Assembly: GCA_017407645.1 (NCBI GenBank)
Contig: JAFQWE010000015.1
Location: 1-54,500 of the forward strand
Direction of reading: 5' to 3'
Length of the DNA stretch: 54,500 nucleotides
From: Clostridia bacterium
GTDB lineage: Bacteria > Bacillota > Clostridia > Oscillospirales > Acutalibacteraceae
Shown in pieces: positions 33,730-41,168 of this stretch; the stretch's first letter is position 1; each line of letters begins with the position of its first letter. A program made the position numbers and the translations under genes. The notes under the pieces are model-generated. The model was not told the origin of the DNA. It saw nothing but the letters and a program-made list of their open reading frames with translations, and made no database searches.

Positions 33730-35268
33730 TCAATCATCCCCGACTGTCAGTTTCGCGAATGCCAAATGCAGATTTTCAAGCATATCGGTAACAGTCATTG
33801 AATAGGACGTCATATGCTTTGCAGTTATATCACCGCTAAGGGCATGAATATATACACCTGCTACCGCTCCGTCAAAGGCAAGAGCTCCTTGACAAACAAG
33901 ACCTGCAATAATGCCTGCAAGCATATCTCCACTGCCTGCAGTTGCCATTCCGTTGTTGCCGTTTTGGTTTACATAAACCCTGCCATCAGGTGAAAACACA
34001 AGGGTGTTGGCACCCTTAAGCACCAAGACGACACCGTAATCCGAAGCAAGCTTTTTGCCCAGCCCGATGCGGTCTGACATAAGTTGCTCAACCGTAATTC
34101 CGCAAAGACGAGCCATTTCGCCGTAATGAGGTGTAAGCACAATCTCACAATTTGCATTTCGCAATATATCTATATTCTGTGAAAGTGCATTTATTCCATC
34201 AGCATCTATAATAACAGGAGTTCGGGCTGATTCAATTATGTTTTCAAGCAAGGCATAGGTTGTGCTTGTGTTGCCTGAGCCGCAACCAACAAGCACACAA
34301 TCCGCCTTTTTTATATCCTTAAGCACCTGACGGACCGACTGAAGATTAAGATTATCCTCTCCCCTTTGGGTACAGATACTATACACCGGCTCTGCCATTC
34401 GAGTTGAGAGTATTTTATAAACCGAGTCAGACACCGACATCCGCACAAGACCTGCGCCGCTTTTCATTGCAGCCTTTGCTGAAAACTCGGCGGCACCGCA
34501 CATTCCGTAAGAGCCGCAAACAGATTGCAAAGTGCCAAAGGTTCCTTTATGTCCGTCAGCCTCACGGATTGGAATTAAATCTTTAACAAAATCTTCTGTT
34601 ACGGCGTGAATTGTTGGCTCAATATAAGCATCTTTAGGAATGCCAATATCCACCACTTTAATCTGTCCGCAGTTTTTTATTGCAGGATAAAGGGTATGGC
34701 ATGGCTTCATTGAAATAAACGTAACAGTCAAATCTGCCTTGATTGTGTTTTCTGTGCATATTGCACCGTCACAATCGGTGCCGCTTGGCAAATCAACACT
34801 GACAGTAAAAGCCTTGCTTATATTGGCAAGCTTGGTTAAACGGGCAACGTGAGTGGGTAATGCGCCATGAAAACCGAACCCGTAAATTGCATCAACAATT
34901 ACATCGCTATTAAGCAACAAATTACTGCAAAGGTCAAAATTATCCACTCCGTCATAAACAGGTATTTCAAGCCCATTTACAAACTGAAAATTCTCTTTAG
35001 CGGCATCGCTTTTTGGTATGCCGTCAGTAAGGATGACCGATACCTCTGCCCCATCCTGATACAGACGGCGCGCCGCAACAAATCCGTCACCGCCGTTATT
35101 ACCGTTGCCGCAAAGGATTATTACCTTTAAACCGTTGCAGTCGAAGCGGTCACGAATTTCTTTTGCAACAGAACTGCCTGCATTTTCCATAAGGCGTTGT
35201 TGAGATATGCCAAGTTCCATTGCCTTTTGTTCAACCAAAACAGTTTCGTTTTTGGTGTAAATCAACAT
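33730..35268 (-). CDS. nnr: Bifunctional NAD(P)H-hydrate epimerase / ADP-dependent dehydratase
   Basis: This 512-residue fusion repairs hydrated NAD(P)H. The N-terminal YjeF epimerase domain (about 1-210) has VIILCGNGNNGGDGFVAARRL, and the C-terminal ribokinase-like dehydratase domain (about 225-510) has VLVGCGSGNTSTTYALL and NGNNGMATAGSGDMLAGIIAGL with the catalytic aspartate. The two-domain arrangement is usual in bacteria. It lies 16 bases after the small membrane protein gene and directly before the lipoprotein gene. An acpS gene, a common neighbour, is absent. Confidence 0.95.
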   Translation of the reverse strand: MLIYTKNETVLVEQKAMELGISQQRLMENAGSSVAKEIRDRFDCNGLKVIILCGNGNNGGDGFVAARRLYQDGAEVSVILTDGIPKSDAAKENFQFVNGLEIPVYDGVDNFDLCSNLLLNSDVIVDAIYGFGFHGALPTHVARLTKLANISKAFTVSVDLPSGTDCDGAICTENTIKADLTVTFISMKPCHTLYPAIKNCGQIKVVDIGIPKDAYIEPTIHAVTEDFVKDLIPIREADGHKGTFGTLQSVCGSYGMCGAAEFSAKAAMKSGAGLVRMSVSDSVYKILSTRMAEPVYSICTQRGEDNLNLQSVRQVLKDIKKADCVLVGCGSGNTSTTYALLENIIESARTPVIIDADGINALSQNIDILRNANCEIVLTPHYGEMARLCGITVEQLMSDRIGLGKKLASDYGVVLVLKGANTLVFSPDGRVYVNQNGNNGMATAGSGDMLAGIIAGLVCQGALAFDGAVAGVYIHALSGDITAKHMTSYSMTVTDMLENLHLAFAKLTVGDD

Positions 35269-35284
35269 TCAAATCACCACCGAT

Positions 35285-35806
35285 TTAAAGAACGTTTATA
35301 GTAAGCTGACGAGGAAGACAACGCTTAAGTCCGTTAAGCATTTTTTCGTTAGGCTCAATCACAAGCAAAATCTTGCCGTCCTCTTTTGAGTTGTAAATGA
35401 AATAATAAAGATTTTCAGCTTCGCTGTTGGCTGCAAAAATAGTTTTAGCACAGTTGTAATTGCGGTCAGCGTCAAACTTGCCGAATTCCTCAACCTGCTT
35501 GCACTCAAAATCTGCAATGCGCTTGCGGTTTTTCATATTTACAATTGTATCAACGTCAAAAAGTCCGTTGGTCAGGCAATATTCAAACTCAACGTTAAAC
35601 TTACCGCCAACATAATAAGCAAGATAAATTACACCTGCTATTACAAGAACAAAGGGTGCCATCAGTGGCGGATTAAAAAGTCCCACAAGCAAAACTACGC
35701 CTGCAAAAAGTCCACAAACGGCAAAAAGCACCATTTTAAGCATAAATTCCGATTTTTTCATATTTCGGGTTACAAGCTGTTCAACAAATACGTCAAAAGT
35801 TTCCAT
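35285..35806 (-). CDS. Membrane protein of unknown function (possibly DUF6106-like)
   Basis: Chosen from ATG 35804-35806 (173 residues, METFDVFVEQLVTRNMKKSEF) because the upstream frame lies ahead of a promoter; the ribosome binding site AAGGTTGGTG is weak. Two adjacent hydrophobic segments (about 27-43 and 47-67) are followed by a soluble domain of about 100 residues (VEFEYCLTNGLFDVDTIVNMKNRKRI) resembling a PH-like/bPH fold pattern. It may belong to the DUF6106 group found in Clostridia, but I cannot confirm that. It leads the operon with nnr and the lipoprotein. Confidence 0.82.
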   Translation of the reverse strand: METFDVFVEQLVTRNMKKSEFMLKMVLFAVCGLFAGVVLLVGLFNPPLMAPFVLVIAGVIYLAYYVGGKFNVEFEYCLTNGLFDVDTIVNMKNRKRIADFECKQVEEFGKFDADRNYNCAKTIFAANSEAENLYYFIYNSKEDGKILLVIEPNEKMLNGLKRCLPRQLTINVL

Positions 35807-35835
35807 ATTGCACCAACCTTGATTGTTTTTTATTA

Positions 35836-35864
35836 AGTATATCACATAATTGTGAATAAAACAA
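35836..35864 (-). promoter_or_regulatory. Promoter of the small membrane protein-nnr operon
   Basis: TTGTTT (35859-35864) and TATACT (35836-35841) on the minus strand, 17 bases apart. The -35 box abuts the upstream terminator hairpin. Confidence 0.6.
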
Positions 35865-35896
35865 TAACGGAGCAAGATTTTATCTTGGCTCCGTTA
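35865..35896 (-). terminator. Terminator of the M23 peptidase gene
   Basis: TAACGGAGCAAGAT pairs with ATCTTGGCTCCGTTA (one bulged G), followed on the minus strand by TTGTTTTATT. It lies 4 bases after the peptidase stop. Confidence 0.82.
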
Positions 35897-35899
35897 AGT

Positions 35900-37180
35900 T
35901 TATCTTTTTCCTATATAATTCATCGGATTAACAGAAACGCCGTTTCTGAAAACCTCAAAGTGAAGATGTGTGCCTGTTGATCTGCCTGTTGAACCGACAA
36001 GCCCTACTACCTCGCCCCGCTCAACTCGGTCACCAACACTGACGTACAGTTGAGAACAGTGGGCATACAGAGTTCTTATACCATTTCCGTGGTCAATTAC
36101 AAAATGCAAGCCGTAAGCGTTTCCTGATGCATTGACCGATTCAACCTTTCCATCGTATACGCTTAATATAGGCGTGCCCTTTGACGCCGCAATGTCATAT
36201 CCCTTATGACCTCTGCCGTCACCCCAGAAAGAACTTACATACTGTCTGTAGCCTGTATCAACCGGCCAACAGAAACCCTTTTTACCCGCGTTAACAACAG
36301 CAGTTGCAACCGGCTTATCGGGATATTTTTCTGCAAGCTGTGTATCTGCAACCTCTGTGCGAAGTTTAATGTTGTTAACGTATATCTCTTTATAAGTGGT
36401 TATCTGCCAACTTGATTTTGCTACAGTTTCTGAAGCAGGGATACTTTTTTTATCCTGAGTAGTAATTTCGTTAATAAATGCCAATGCAGGTAAAGATGCT
36501 TTGATTGAAACAACGTCATTTACATTAAAATCTGGAAGGCTCTCTTCAGAAATACCAAACTTTTGTGCAACAGACTGCTTTGTGTCGCCCTTTACCGCCT
36601 GATATTCAACCTTGGTAACGATATAGTCATCAATACGCTCGTCAAGTGGTTTTAGACGGCCCTTCGCGTCAGTAGACAGCACGCATTCACGAATTTCCAC
36701 CGAATTGTAAAATCGGTTGTTTCCCGCAATTCCGCTAAGAGTGGCAATACCCTCTTCGATTGAAGTAACTTCAGCAAAGGCAATTCCGTTAATTACTACG
36801 CAATATGCCTTGTTAACGTCGTTATGGTTTGACACGATGTTATCGGCAAGCTGTGAATCCGAAATAAGCTGTGTGGACGGCACAAAGGTATATACACAGT
36901 CAACGTCAGGATTTGAGTATGCACTGTCGTTTTTTACCGAACTTGCATGCAAAAGGTCTACGGCACGCTCAACTGTTTTGCGGTCGGTTACGTATCCGCA
37001 GCTTTCACCCTCTACGCTCACTTCAACGGCGTAGGTTAAATCAGTAACAGAAAGCACAGATACAAACACAGAAAGCACAGTTGCAAAAGAAAGGGCAGTG
37101 TAAACCCCTCGGCGCAAGTTTATATTGTTTTTAAACAGCAAGACAAAAGCCTTAAAAACTCTTTTAAGGACTAAAATCAT
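35900..37180 (-). CDS. Membrane-anchored M23 peptidoglycan endopeptidase with LysM-like region
   Basis: Started at ATG 37178-37180 behind GGAGGTGAAC, this has 426 residues. A membrane segment at about 25-52 is followed by two repeats around YAVEVSVEGESCGYVTDR and YCVVINGIAFAEVTSIEEG, a LysM-like stretch (YQAVKGDTKQSVAQKFGISEESL, near 200), and a C-terminal M23 domain with the zinc ligands of GRGHKGYDIAAS (H, D) and STGTHLHFEVF (HxH). It should cut peptide cross-links outside the membrane during wall growth. A WalR-like box and promoter precede it. Confidence 0.93.
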   Translation of the reverse strand: MILVLKRVFKAFVLLFKNNINLRRGVYTALSFATVLSVFVSVLSVTDLTYAVEVSVEGESCGYVTDRKTVERAVDLLHASSVKNDSAYSNPDVDCVYTFVPSTQLISDSQLADNIVSNHNDVNKAYCVVINGIAFAEVTSIEEGIATLSGIAGNNRFYNSVEIRECVLSTDAKGRLKPLDERIDDYIVTKVEYQAVKGDTKQSVAQKFGISEESLPDFNVNDVVSIKASLPALAFINEITTQDKKSIPASETVAKSSWQITTYKEIYVNNIKLRTEVADTQLAEKYPDKPVATAVVNAGKKGFCWPVDTGYRQYVSSFWGDGRGHKGYDIAASKGTPILSVYDGKVESVNASGNAYGLHFVIDHGNGIRTLYAHCSQLYVSVGDRVERGEVVGLVGSTGRSTGTHLHFEVFRNGVSVNPMNYIGKR

Positions 37181-37200
37181 ACTGTTCACCTCCAAAAATA

Positions 37201-37256
37201 ATTACAAAGTTGTAACAATTACGATGATTATACCGTAAAAGTTACAACTTTGCAAC
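37201..37256 (-). promoter_or_regulatory. Promoter with WalR-like inverted repeat before the M23 peptidase
   Basis: On the minus strand TTGCAA (37250-37255) and TATAAT (37227-37232) are 17 bases apart. Just downstream of the predicted start of transcription, TGTTAC-AACTT-TGTAAT (37201-37217) fits the published WalR/YycF direct-repeat box TGTWAH-N5-TGTWAH exactly. A degenerate copy in the opposite orientation (AGTTAC-AACTT-TGCAAC, 37240-37256) covers the -35 box, so GTTACAACTTTG forms an inverted repeat flanking the -10 box. Confidence 0.65.
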
Positions 37257-37327
37257 CTTTTTGAGATATTTTGTAACATTTGCCAACTATCAGGTAGTTA
37301 CCCATTATAGTCTTGTAATAAATGCCC

Positions 37328-37786
37328 TTATTTCTTATATTCCATATCTGCCACAGTCCATTTTTCTATTTCGGCACAATAACGGGCGGCATCCTTTTTT
37401 GCAAATTCAAGGCTATGCTCCCTGTAATTTCCACATTCAACAGCAGTTGTGCCGGGAATTTCGCCCTGATAGTCGCGGACAAAAGCCATACCGTCTTTTA
37501 TAATCTGAAGGACGGTTTGGTCACTAAGGTCGGTAGTGAGGAAATAAAATCCCGTGCGGCAACCCATGGGACCAAAGTAAATTATATGGTCTGAATATTG
37601 ACTGTTACGCACATAGGTGGCAAAAAGATGCTCGATGGTATGGATTGAATCGTTGCGAAGCACCTCTTCCCTATTAGGATGACGAAAACGCAAATCGTAG
37701 GTAACAACATCTCTGTCAATTCGGGACACATAGATACCGGGAGTCAAAATATCGTGATTTACAAGAAAGCTTTTGATGGTTTTCAT
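37328..37786 (-). CDS. luxS: S-ribosylhomocysteine lyase LuxS
   Basis: This 152-residue protein has the metal site H49-T-I-E-H53 (DSIHTIEHLFATYVRN), the catalytic cysteine C76 (GPMGCRTGFY) and the third metal-side ligand in AVECGNY (C118), all intact. LuxS splits S-ribosylhomocysteine into homocysteine and DPD, recycling methyl-group waste and producing the precursor of autoinducer-2. The start overlaps the stop of the ABC ATPase gene by 4 bases (ATGA), so it is translated as the last gene of the regulator-transporter operon. The usual partner mtnN (pfs) is not adjacent. No clear terminator follows. Confidence 0.97.
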   Translation of the reverse strand: MKTIKSFLVNHDILTPGIYVSRIDRDVVTYDLRFRHPNREEVLRNDSIHTIEHLFATYVRNSQYSDHIIYFGPMGCRTGFYFLTTDLSDQTVLQIIKDGMAFVRDYQGEIPGTTAVECGNYREHSLEFAKKDAARYCAEIEKWTVADMEYKK

Positions 37787-38355
37787 TTGATTTTCTCCAT
37801 TACAATAGTTTTGTCTGCATCAAGCACTTGAACGTTTTCGTGGGTTATAACCACAATGAGCGCATCCTTTGCTTTTTCTTTCAACAGGTCTGCCACAATT
37901 TTTACGTTATCGGCATCAAGACCTGCAAAAAGCTCATCAAACAGATAGATATCTGCATTATAATACAAAGCTCTTGCAATAGCAACCCTTTGCCTCATTC
38001 CGCCTGACAGTTTGTCGGGTGTTTTTTTTGCATCATCGGGTGTAATACCCATTCTGCCAAGAAGATTCAGTGCTGCTTGCTCGTCCTTTTTGTCAGAAAC
38101 GCTCATTACATTTTGAAGAGCATTAAGCCAAGGAAGCAGTCGATGCTCCTGAAAAGAATAGGATATTTTATCAGGGATATCGGTTATTGTGCCATTATCC
38201 ACCGATTGCAGTCCTGCAATCACTCTGAACAAGGTGGTTTTTCCACTGCCCGACTCACCAACCACGGCAATTATTCCCTTGCCGGAAAAATCAAAATTAA
38301 AATCCTTAAGTATAGGTTTGCCGTCAAAAGCAACCGAAATATTATTCAGTTTCAT
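37783..38355 (-). CDS. ABC transporter ATP-binding protein (nitrate/sulfonate/taurine type)
   Basis: The GGAGGTGGGCC ribosome binding site fixes ATG 38353-38355, giving 190 residues. Walker A GESGSGKT (33-40), Q-loop SFQEHRLLPWLNALQN, signature LSGGMRQR and Walker B IYLFDELFAGLD are present. SFQEHRLLPW is typical of the SsuB/TauB/ThiZ class. It is shorter than usual (about 240). It overlaps the permease gene by 14 bases and luxS by 4. Confidence 0.93.
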   Translation of the reverse strand: MKLNNISVAFDGKPILKDFNFDFSGKGIIAVVGESGSGKTTLFRVIAGLQSVDNGTITDIPDKISYSFQEHRLLPWLNALQNVMSVSDKKDEQAALNLLGRMGITPDDAKKTPDKLSGGMRQRVAIARALYYNADIYLFDELFAGLDADNVKIVADLLKEKAKDALIVVITHENVQVLDADKTIVMEKIK

Positions 38356-39130
38356 TTTGGCCCACCTCCATTGCGAAACGCTTATACGCCAACTTGGACA
38401 GCTTCCTGATAATCGCGTCAAAAATCACGCTCATTATAACAACAACGGCAGTCCAGGCAAACATTTCGTTGGTTTGGATGTAATACTTAGTTTCCCAAAT
38501 CTGATTGCCGATTGAGTGCATTGAGCGGCATATTACCTCGGCGGCAATGCCCGCTTTCCAGCAAAGACCCAATCCTGAGCCGGATGCCGACAGCATATAA
38601 GGGAAAATTGAGGGAAAGTAAATCAATCTTATCCTTTTGAACGTAGGCATTTTAAATACCTTTGCCATTTCAAGCAGTCCGCCGTCTATATTTTCAAGGC
38701 CTGCAAGAGTGTTGCTCCACACAATAGGAATTACCATAAGCATACTTATAAAAACGGGGACTACGCTATTGCCAATCCACATAAGCGCAAGAATAATAAA
38801 AGATGCTACGGGAGTGGCTTTGACAATACTGATTATAGGGGAAATCAAATCTTTAAAAAAAGCAAAACGGTGAGCAACAGCGGCAAGCAAGAAACTTATA
38901 ACATATCCCAAAGCAAAGCCGCCAAAAACTCTGCCGACCGATGCAAAAAGCGAAAGCCAAAACTCCCCCTCTTGCACTAATTGAGACAAAGTTAATACAA
39001 CACTTAAAGGAGATACAAAAAGTATCTCCTCGTTTATGAGCATACTAACCCCTTGCCATACAAGAAGCCATATTGCCGTTATTAAAGTGTAGCGTACAGG
39101 TTTTTTAGCCAATATAGTAGAAATTGTCAT
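38342..39130 (-). CDS. ABC transporter permease (SsuC/TauC-like)
   Basis: This 262-residue protein has about six transmembrane segments and the cytoplasmic coupling motif (ENIDGGLLEMAKVFKMPTFKRIRLIYFPSIFPYMLSA, the EAA-type loop near 160). It pairs with the adjacent binding protein and ATPase. Its start lies 26 bases inside the binding protein gene, with GGAGGAAAGCTGCC as ribosome binding site. The imported substrate is not evident; relatives carry sulfonates, nitrate, or thiamine precursors. Confidence 0.93.
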   Translation of the reverse strand: MTISTILAKKPVRYTLITAIWLLVWQGVSMLINEEILFVSPLSVVLTLSQLVQEGEFWLSLFASVGRVFGGFALGYVISFLLAAVAHRFAFFKDLISPIISIVKATPVASFIILALMWIGNSVVPVFISMLMVIPIVWSNTLAGLENIDGGLLEMAKVFKMPTFKRIRLIYFPSIFPYMLSASGSGLGLCWKAGIAAEVICRSMHSIGNQIWETKYYIQTNEMFAWTAVVVIMSVIFDAIIRKLSKLAYKRFAMEVGQNETE

Positions 39131-40142
39131 CGGGCAGCTTTCCTCCTACTGATGCGGGATTAGCTGTGTATAACACATTGTAAAAAGCGTTGATTTTATC
39201 TTTCATTTCGTTGTCGGTAATGCATACGATATTGCAACGGGGCAATGCCTTAAGTGCAACGGGTGCAGCAGGTACGATGCCAACCTCTGCAATTACCTGA
39301 GATGCGGCGGTGTGGTCATCGTTAACCTTTTTAACCGATGCCTCATACTCTTCAAGGAATTTTGCAACGGCTTGAGGCTTTGATTCTGCAAATGCGGTGT
39401 TTACAGCGATGCATCCCATAGCAATAATGCTGTCTTTATTTTCGGTATCCTTTACTGCATCTGTCCACAAATCGTTAAGGTCAAAAGCAACCTTAAGCTC
39501 TGCATTTTTGGTAAGCAGTGCGGTTACCTTAGGCTCGGGCAAAAGAACTACGTCTGCCTTACCTGATGCGGCAAAGGCAACCAAATCGTCGTGATTTGCA
39601 TAGGTAAAGTCAAGTTTTACGTCGGTGCCAACCTTAAGTCCGTTTTCGTTAAGAACATAGGTAAGAGCATATTCGGGAGTTGCGCCCTGACCGCTTACGT
39701 AAATGGTCTTACCCTTAAGGTCAGAAACGTCTTTGATACTGTCGCCTTTGGTTACAAGATAAAGCACGCCCAAGGTGTTAAGAGCAATAATCTTAACCTT
39801 GCCGTTTGACTTGTTGTAAAGGGTTGCGGCAGCATTGGTAGGCAGTGCTGCAATATCTATTTGACCAGAAACAAGCTTTGCAGTAACCTCTTCGGGTCCT
39901 GAATACACTGTAAAATCATAATTGTTTTGTGCCTCGCCCTTTTTAGCGGCATCAAGCAAATATGCCATACCCATACCGGTGGGTCCCATAAGAGTGGCAA
40001 GCTTTACATCCTCTTTTTTGTCAGGTTCTTTTGACTGAATTGACTGCACAGAAGACGTATCAGTATTAGTATTGGCGCCGCAAGCGGTAAACAAGCCAAG
40101 CACCATAACAATAGCAAGAAGCATTGAGATAAGTTTTTTCAT
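39105..40142 (-). CDS. ABC transporter substrate-binding lipoprotein (NrtA/SsuA/ThiY-like)
   Basis: The GGAGGAAAC ribosome binding site selects ATG 40140-40142 (345 residues). A lipoprotein signal peptide MKKLISMLLAIVMVLGLFTAC (cysteine 21) leads into a type II periplasmic-binding fold (LMGPTGMGMAYLLDAAKKG, SGQIDIAALPTNAAATLYNK, SDLKGKTIYVSGQGATPEYAL). The MGPTGMG start of the mature domain is typical of clostridial members of this group. Substrate unknown; next to luxS a sulfur-containing or methionine-related substrate is possible but unproven. Confidence 0.92.
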   Translation of the reverse strand: MKKLISMLLAIVMVLGLFTACGANTNTDTSSVQSIQSKEPDKKEDVKLATLMGPTGMGMAYLLDAAKKGEAQNNYDFTVYSGPEEVTAKLVSGQIDIAALPTNAAATLYNKSNGKVKIIALNTLGVLYLVTKGDSIKDVSDLKGKTIYVSGQGATPEYALTYVLNENGLKVGTDVKLDFTYANHDDLVAFAASGKADVVLLPEPKVTALLTKNAELKVAFDLNDLWTDAVKDTENKDSIIAMGCIAVNTAFAESKPQAVAKFLEEYEASVKKVNDDHTAASQVIAEVGIVPAAPVALKALPRCNIVCITDNEMKDKINAFYNVLYTANPASVGGKLPDDNFYYIG

Positions 40143-40156
40143 TTTAGTTTCCTCCA

Positions 40157-40795
40157 TTAATATTCTTTGATTTTTTTGATGTCAGTAATTATAATACGCT
40201 TTGAATTACGCTTAATAACACCGTTTGCCTCCAAACTGTCAAGGGCGCGGTAGAGAGAGGCTCTGCCTATCCCCAAGGATTTTGAAAGACTGGTCATATT
40301 AAGGTCAAAGGGTACGTCCTCACCATCAACGTAAGCGGCAATGAAGCGCGCCAGCTTTGTTTCAACGTTAGGTGAAGAATAAGCACTGACAAGTCGGTTT
40401 AGATACTGAATTCTGCCCGTCAGAAAACCGATATAATTAACCGCAAAGGGTTTATACTGATTTATGGCGCGAGTTATAACAGATTCAGGCATAAACAAAA
40501 CAGTGCAATCGGTTTTTGAAGTAATAACCGAAACATAAGGCTTGTCGTTATGGGCAAACACCGCCGCAACTCCAAAGCAGTCACCTTTTGATAAGCATCG
40601 CACAATTACGCCGTTATCGTCGCCGTTTTTTGCAACTGCTTTGCCCGAAAGGATTATTCCGACTGCCTGACGGACTTTATCGGCAGAGTAAATTACCTCG
40701 CCCGATTTAAACTGTGCCTGTTCGCATTCGCTATCTGAAAGTATAGCCTGCACTTCAGCATCAGTTAATCCGTTAAATAGGGGGAATTTGCTCAT
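40157..40795 (-). CDS. Crp/Fnr family transcriptional regulator
   Basis: This 212-residue protein has an N-terminal cyclic-nucleotide-binding-type beta barrel (about 1-115, FKSGEVIYSADKVRQAVGIILSGKAVA) and a C-terminal winged helix (MTSLSKSLGIGRASLYRALDSLEANGVIKRNSKRIIITD). There are no clustered cysteines as in FNR, so an iron-sulfur sensor is unlikely. It opens the operon with the ABC transporter and luxS, the binding-protein gene starting 14 bases after its stop, so it probably controls these genes and itself. Confidence 0.92.
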   Translation of the reverse strand: MSKFPLFNGLTDAEVQAILSDSECEQAQFKSGEVIYSADKVRQAVGIILSGKAVAKNGDDNGVIVRCLSKGDCFGVAAVFAHNDKPYVSVITSKTDCTVLFMPESVITRAINQYKPFAVNYIGFLTGRIQYLNRLVSAYSSPNVETKLARFIAAYVDGEDVPFDLNMTSLSKSLGIGRASLYRALDSLEANGVIKRNSKRIIITDIKKIKEY

Positions 40796-40825
40796 AAAGC
40801 ACCTCCAACTGTCTCATTTGATACA

Positions 40826-40854
40826 ATTATAGCCTATATTTTACAATTTGTCAA
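40826..40854 (-). promoter_or_regulatory. Consensus promoter of the regulator-ABC-luxS operon
   Basis: TTGACA (40849-40854) and TATAAT (40826-40831) on the minus strand are exactly 17 bases apart. The spacer and flanks form a loose dyad (TTGACAAATT on one side, AATTGTATCAA on the other, with TATAGGCTATA in the middle), a possible autoregulatory site. Confidence 0.85.
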
Positions 40855-40858
40855 TAGA

Positions 40859-40891
40859 AAAACGCCTGCGTTTTTTAATCGCAGGCGTTTT
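40859..40891 (-). terminator. Terminator of the MoxR-transglutaminase operon
   Basis: A 12-base stem AAAACGCCTGCG with CGCAGGCGTTTT, followed on the minus strand by TTTTTC. It lies between the 79-residue membrane protein gene and the crp-like promoter. Confidence 0.9.
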
Positions 40892-40903
40892 GAAAGATTT
40901 AAA

Positions 40904-41143
40904 TTATTTGAGCACTTTCATATAATCAAGAATTGCAAGGATGATGGTTACAAAGATGTAAAGCTCAACCAAAGAACCAACCAGACCGGTAATAATTCCT
41001 ACAAGTGGAATTTTGCCGATAATACCAAGTACAAATCCGATTACGATACCGATTACCAAGTAAATTACAATGTTAATTACAAGGTCTTTTACACTTTCTT
41101 TTTTAGTAAATGCAAAGGGGAAAATTTTCTTTAGAGCATCCAT
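40904..41143 (-). CDS. Small two-helix membrane protein
   Basis: This 79-residue protein has two long hydrophobic segments (about 20-42, glycine-rich VIGIVIGFVLGIIG, and 46-73) and a charged N-terminus (MDALKKIFPFAFTKKESVK). Relatives with this glycine-zipper-like pattern are common in Clostridia but have no assigned function. It follows the transglutaminase gene by 25 bases with a GGAGG ribosome binding site, so it is the last gene of that operon. Confidence 0.82.
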   Translation of the reverse strand: MDALKKIFPFAFTKKESVKDLVINIVIYLVIGIVIGFVLGIIGKIPLVGIITGLVGSLVELYIFVTIILAILDYMKVLK

Positions 41144-41168
41144 ATTTGTTCCTCCGTTTTTTTAATAT

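Noticed and set aside
37261-37327. Terminator after luxS
   Set aside because: Only a five-base stem (AACTA/TAGTT) without a T-run is present; no convincing terminator was found in this gap.
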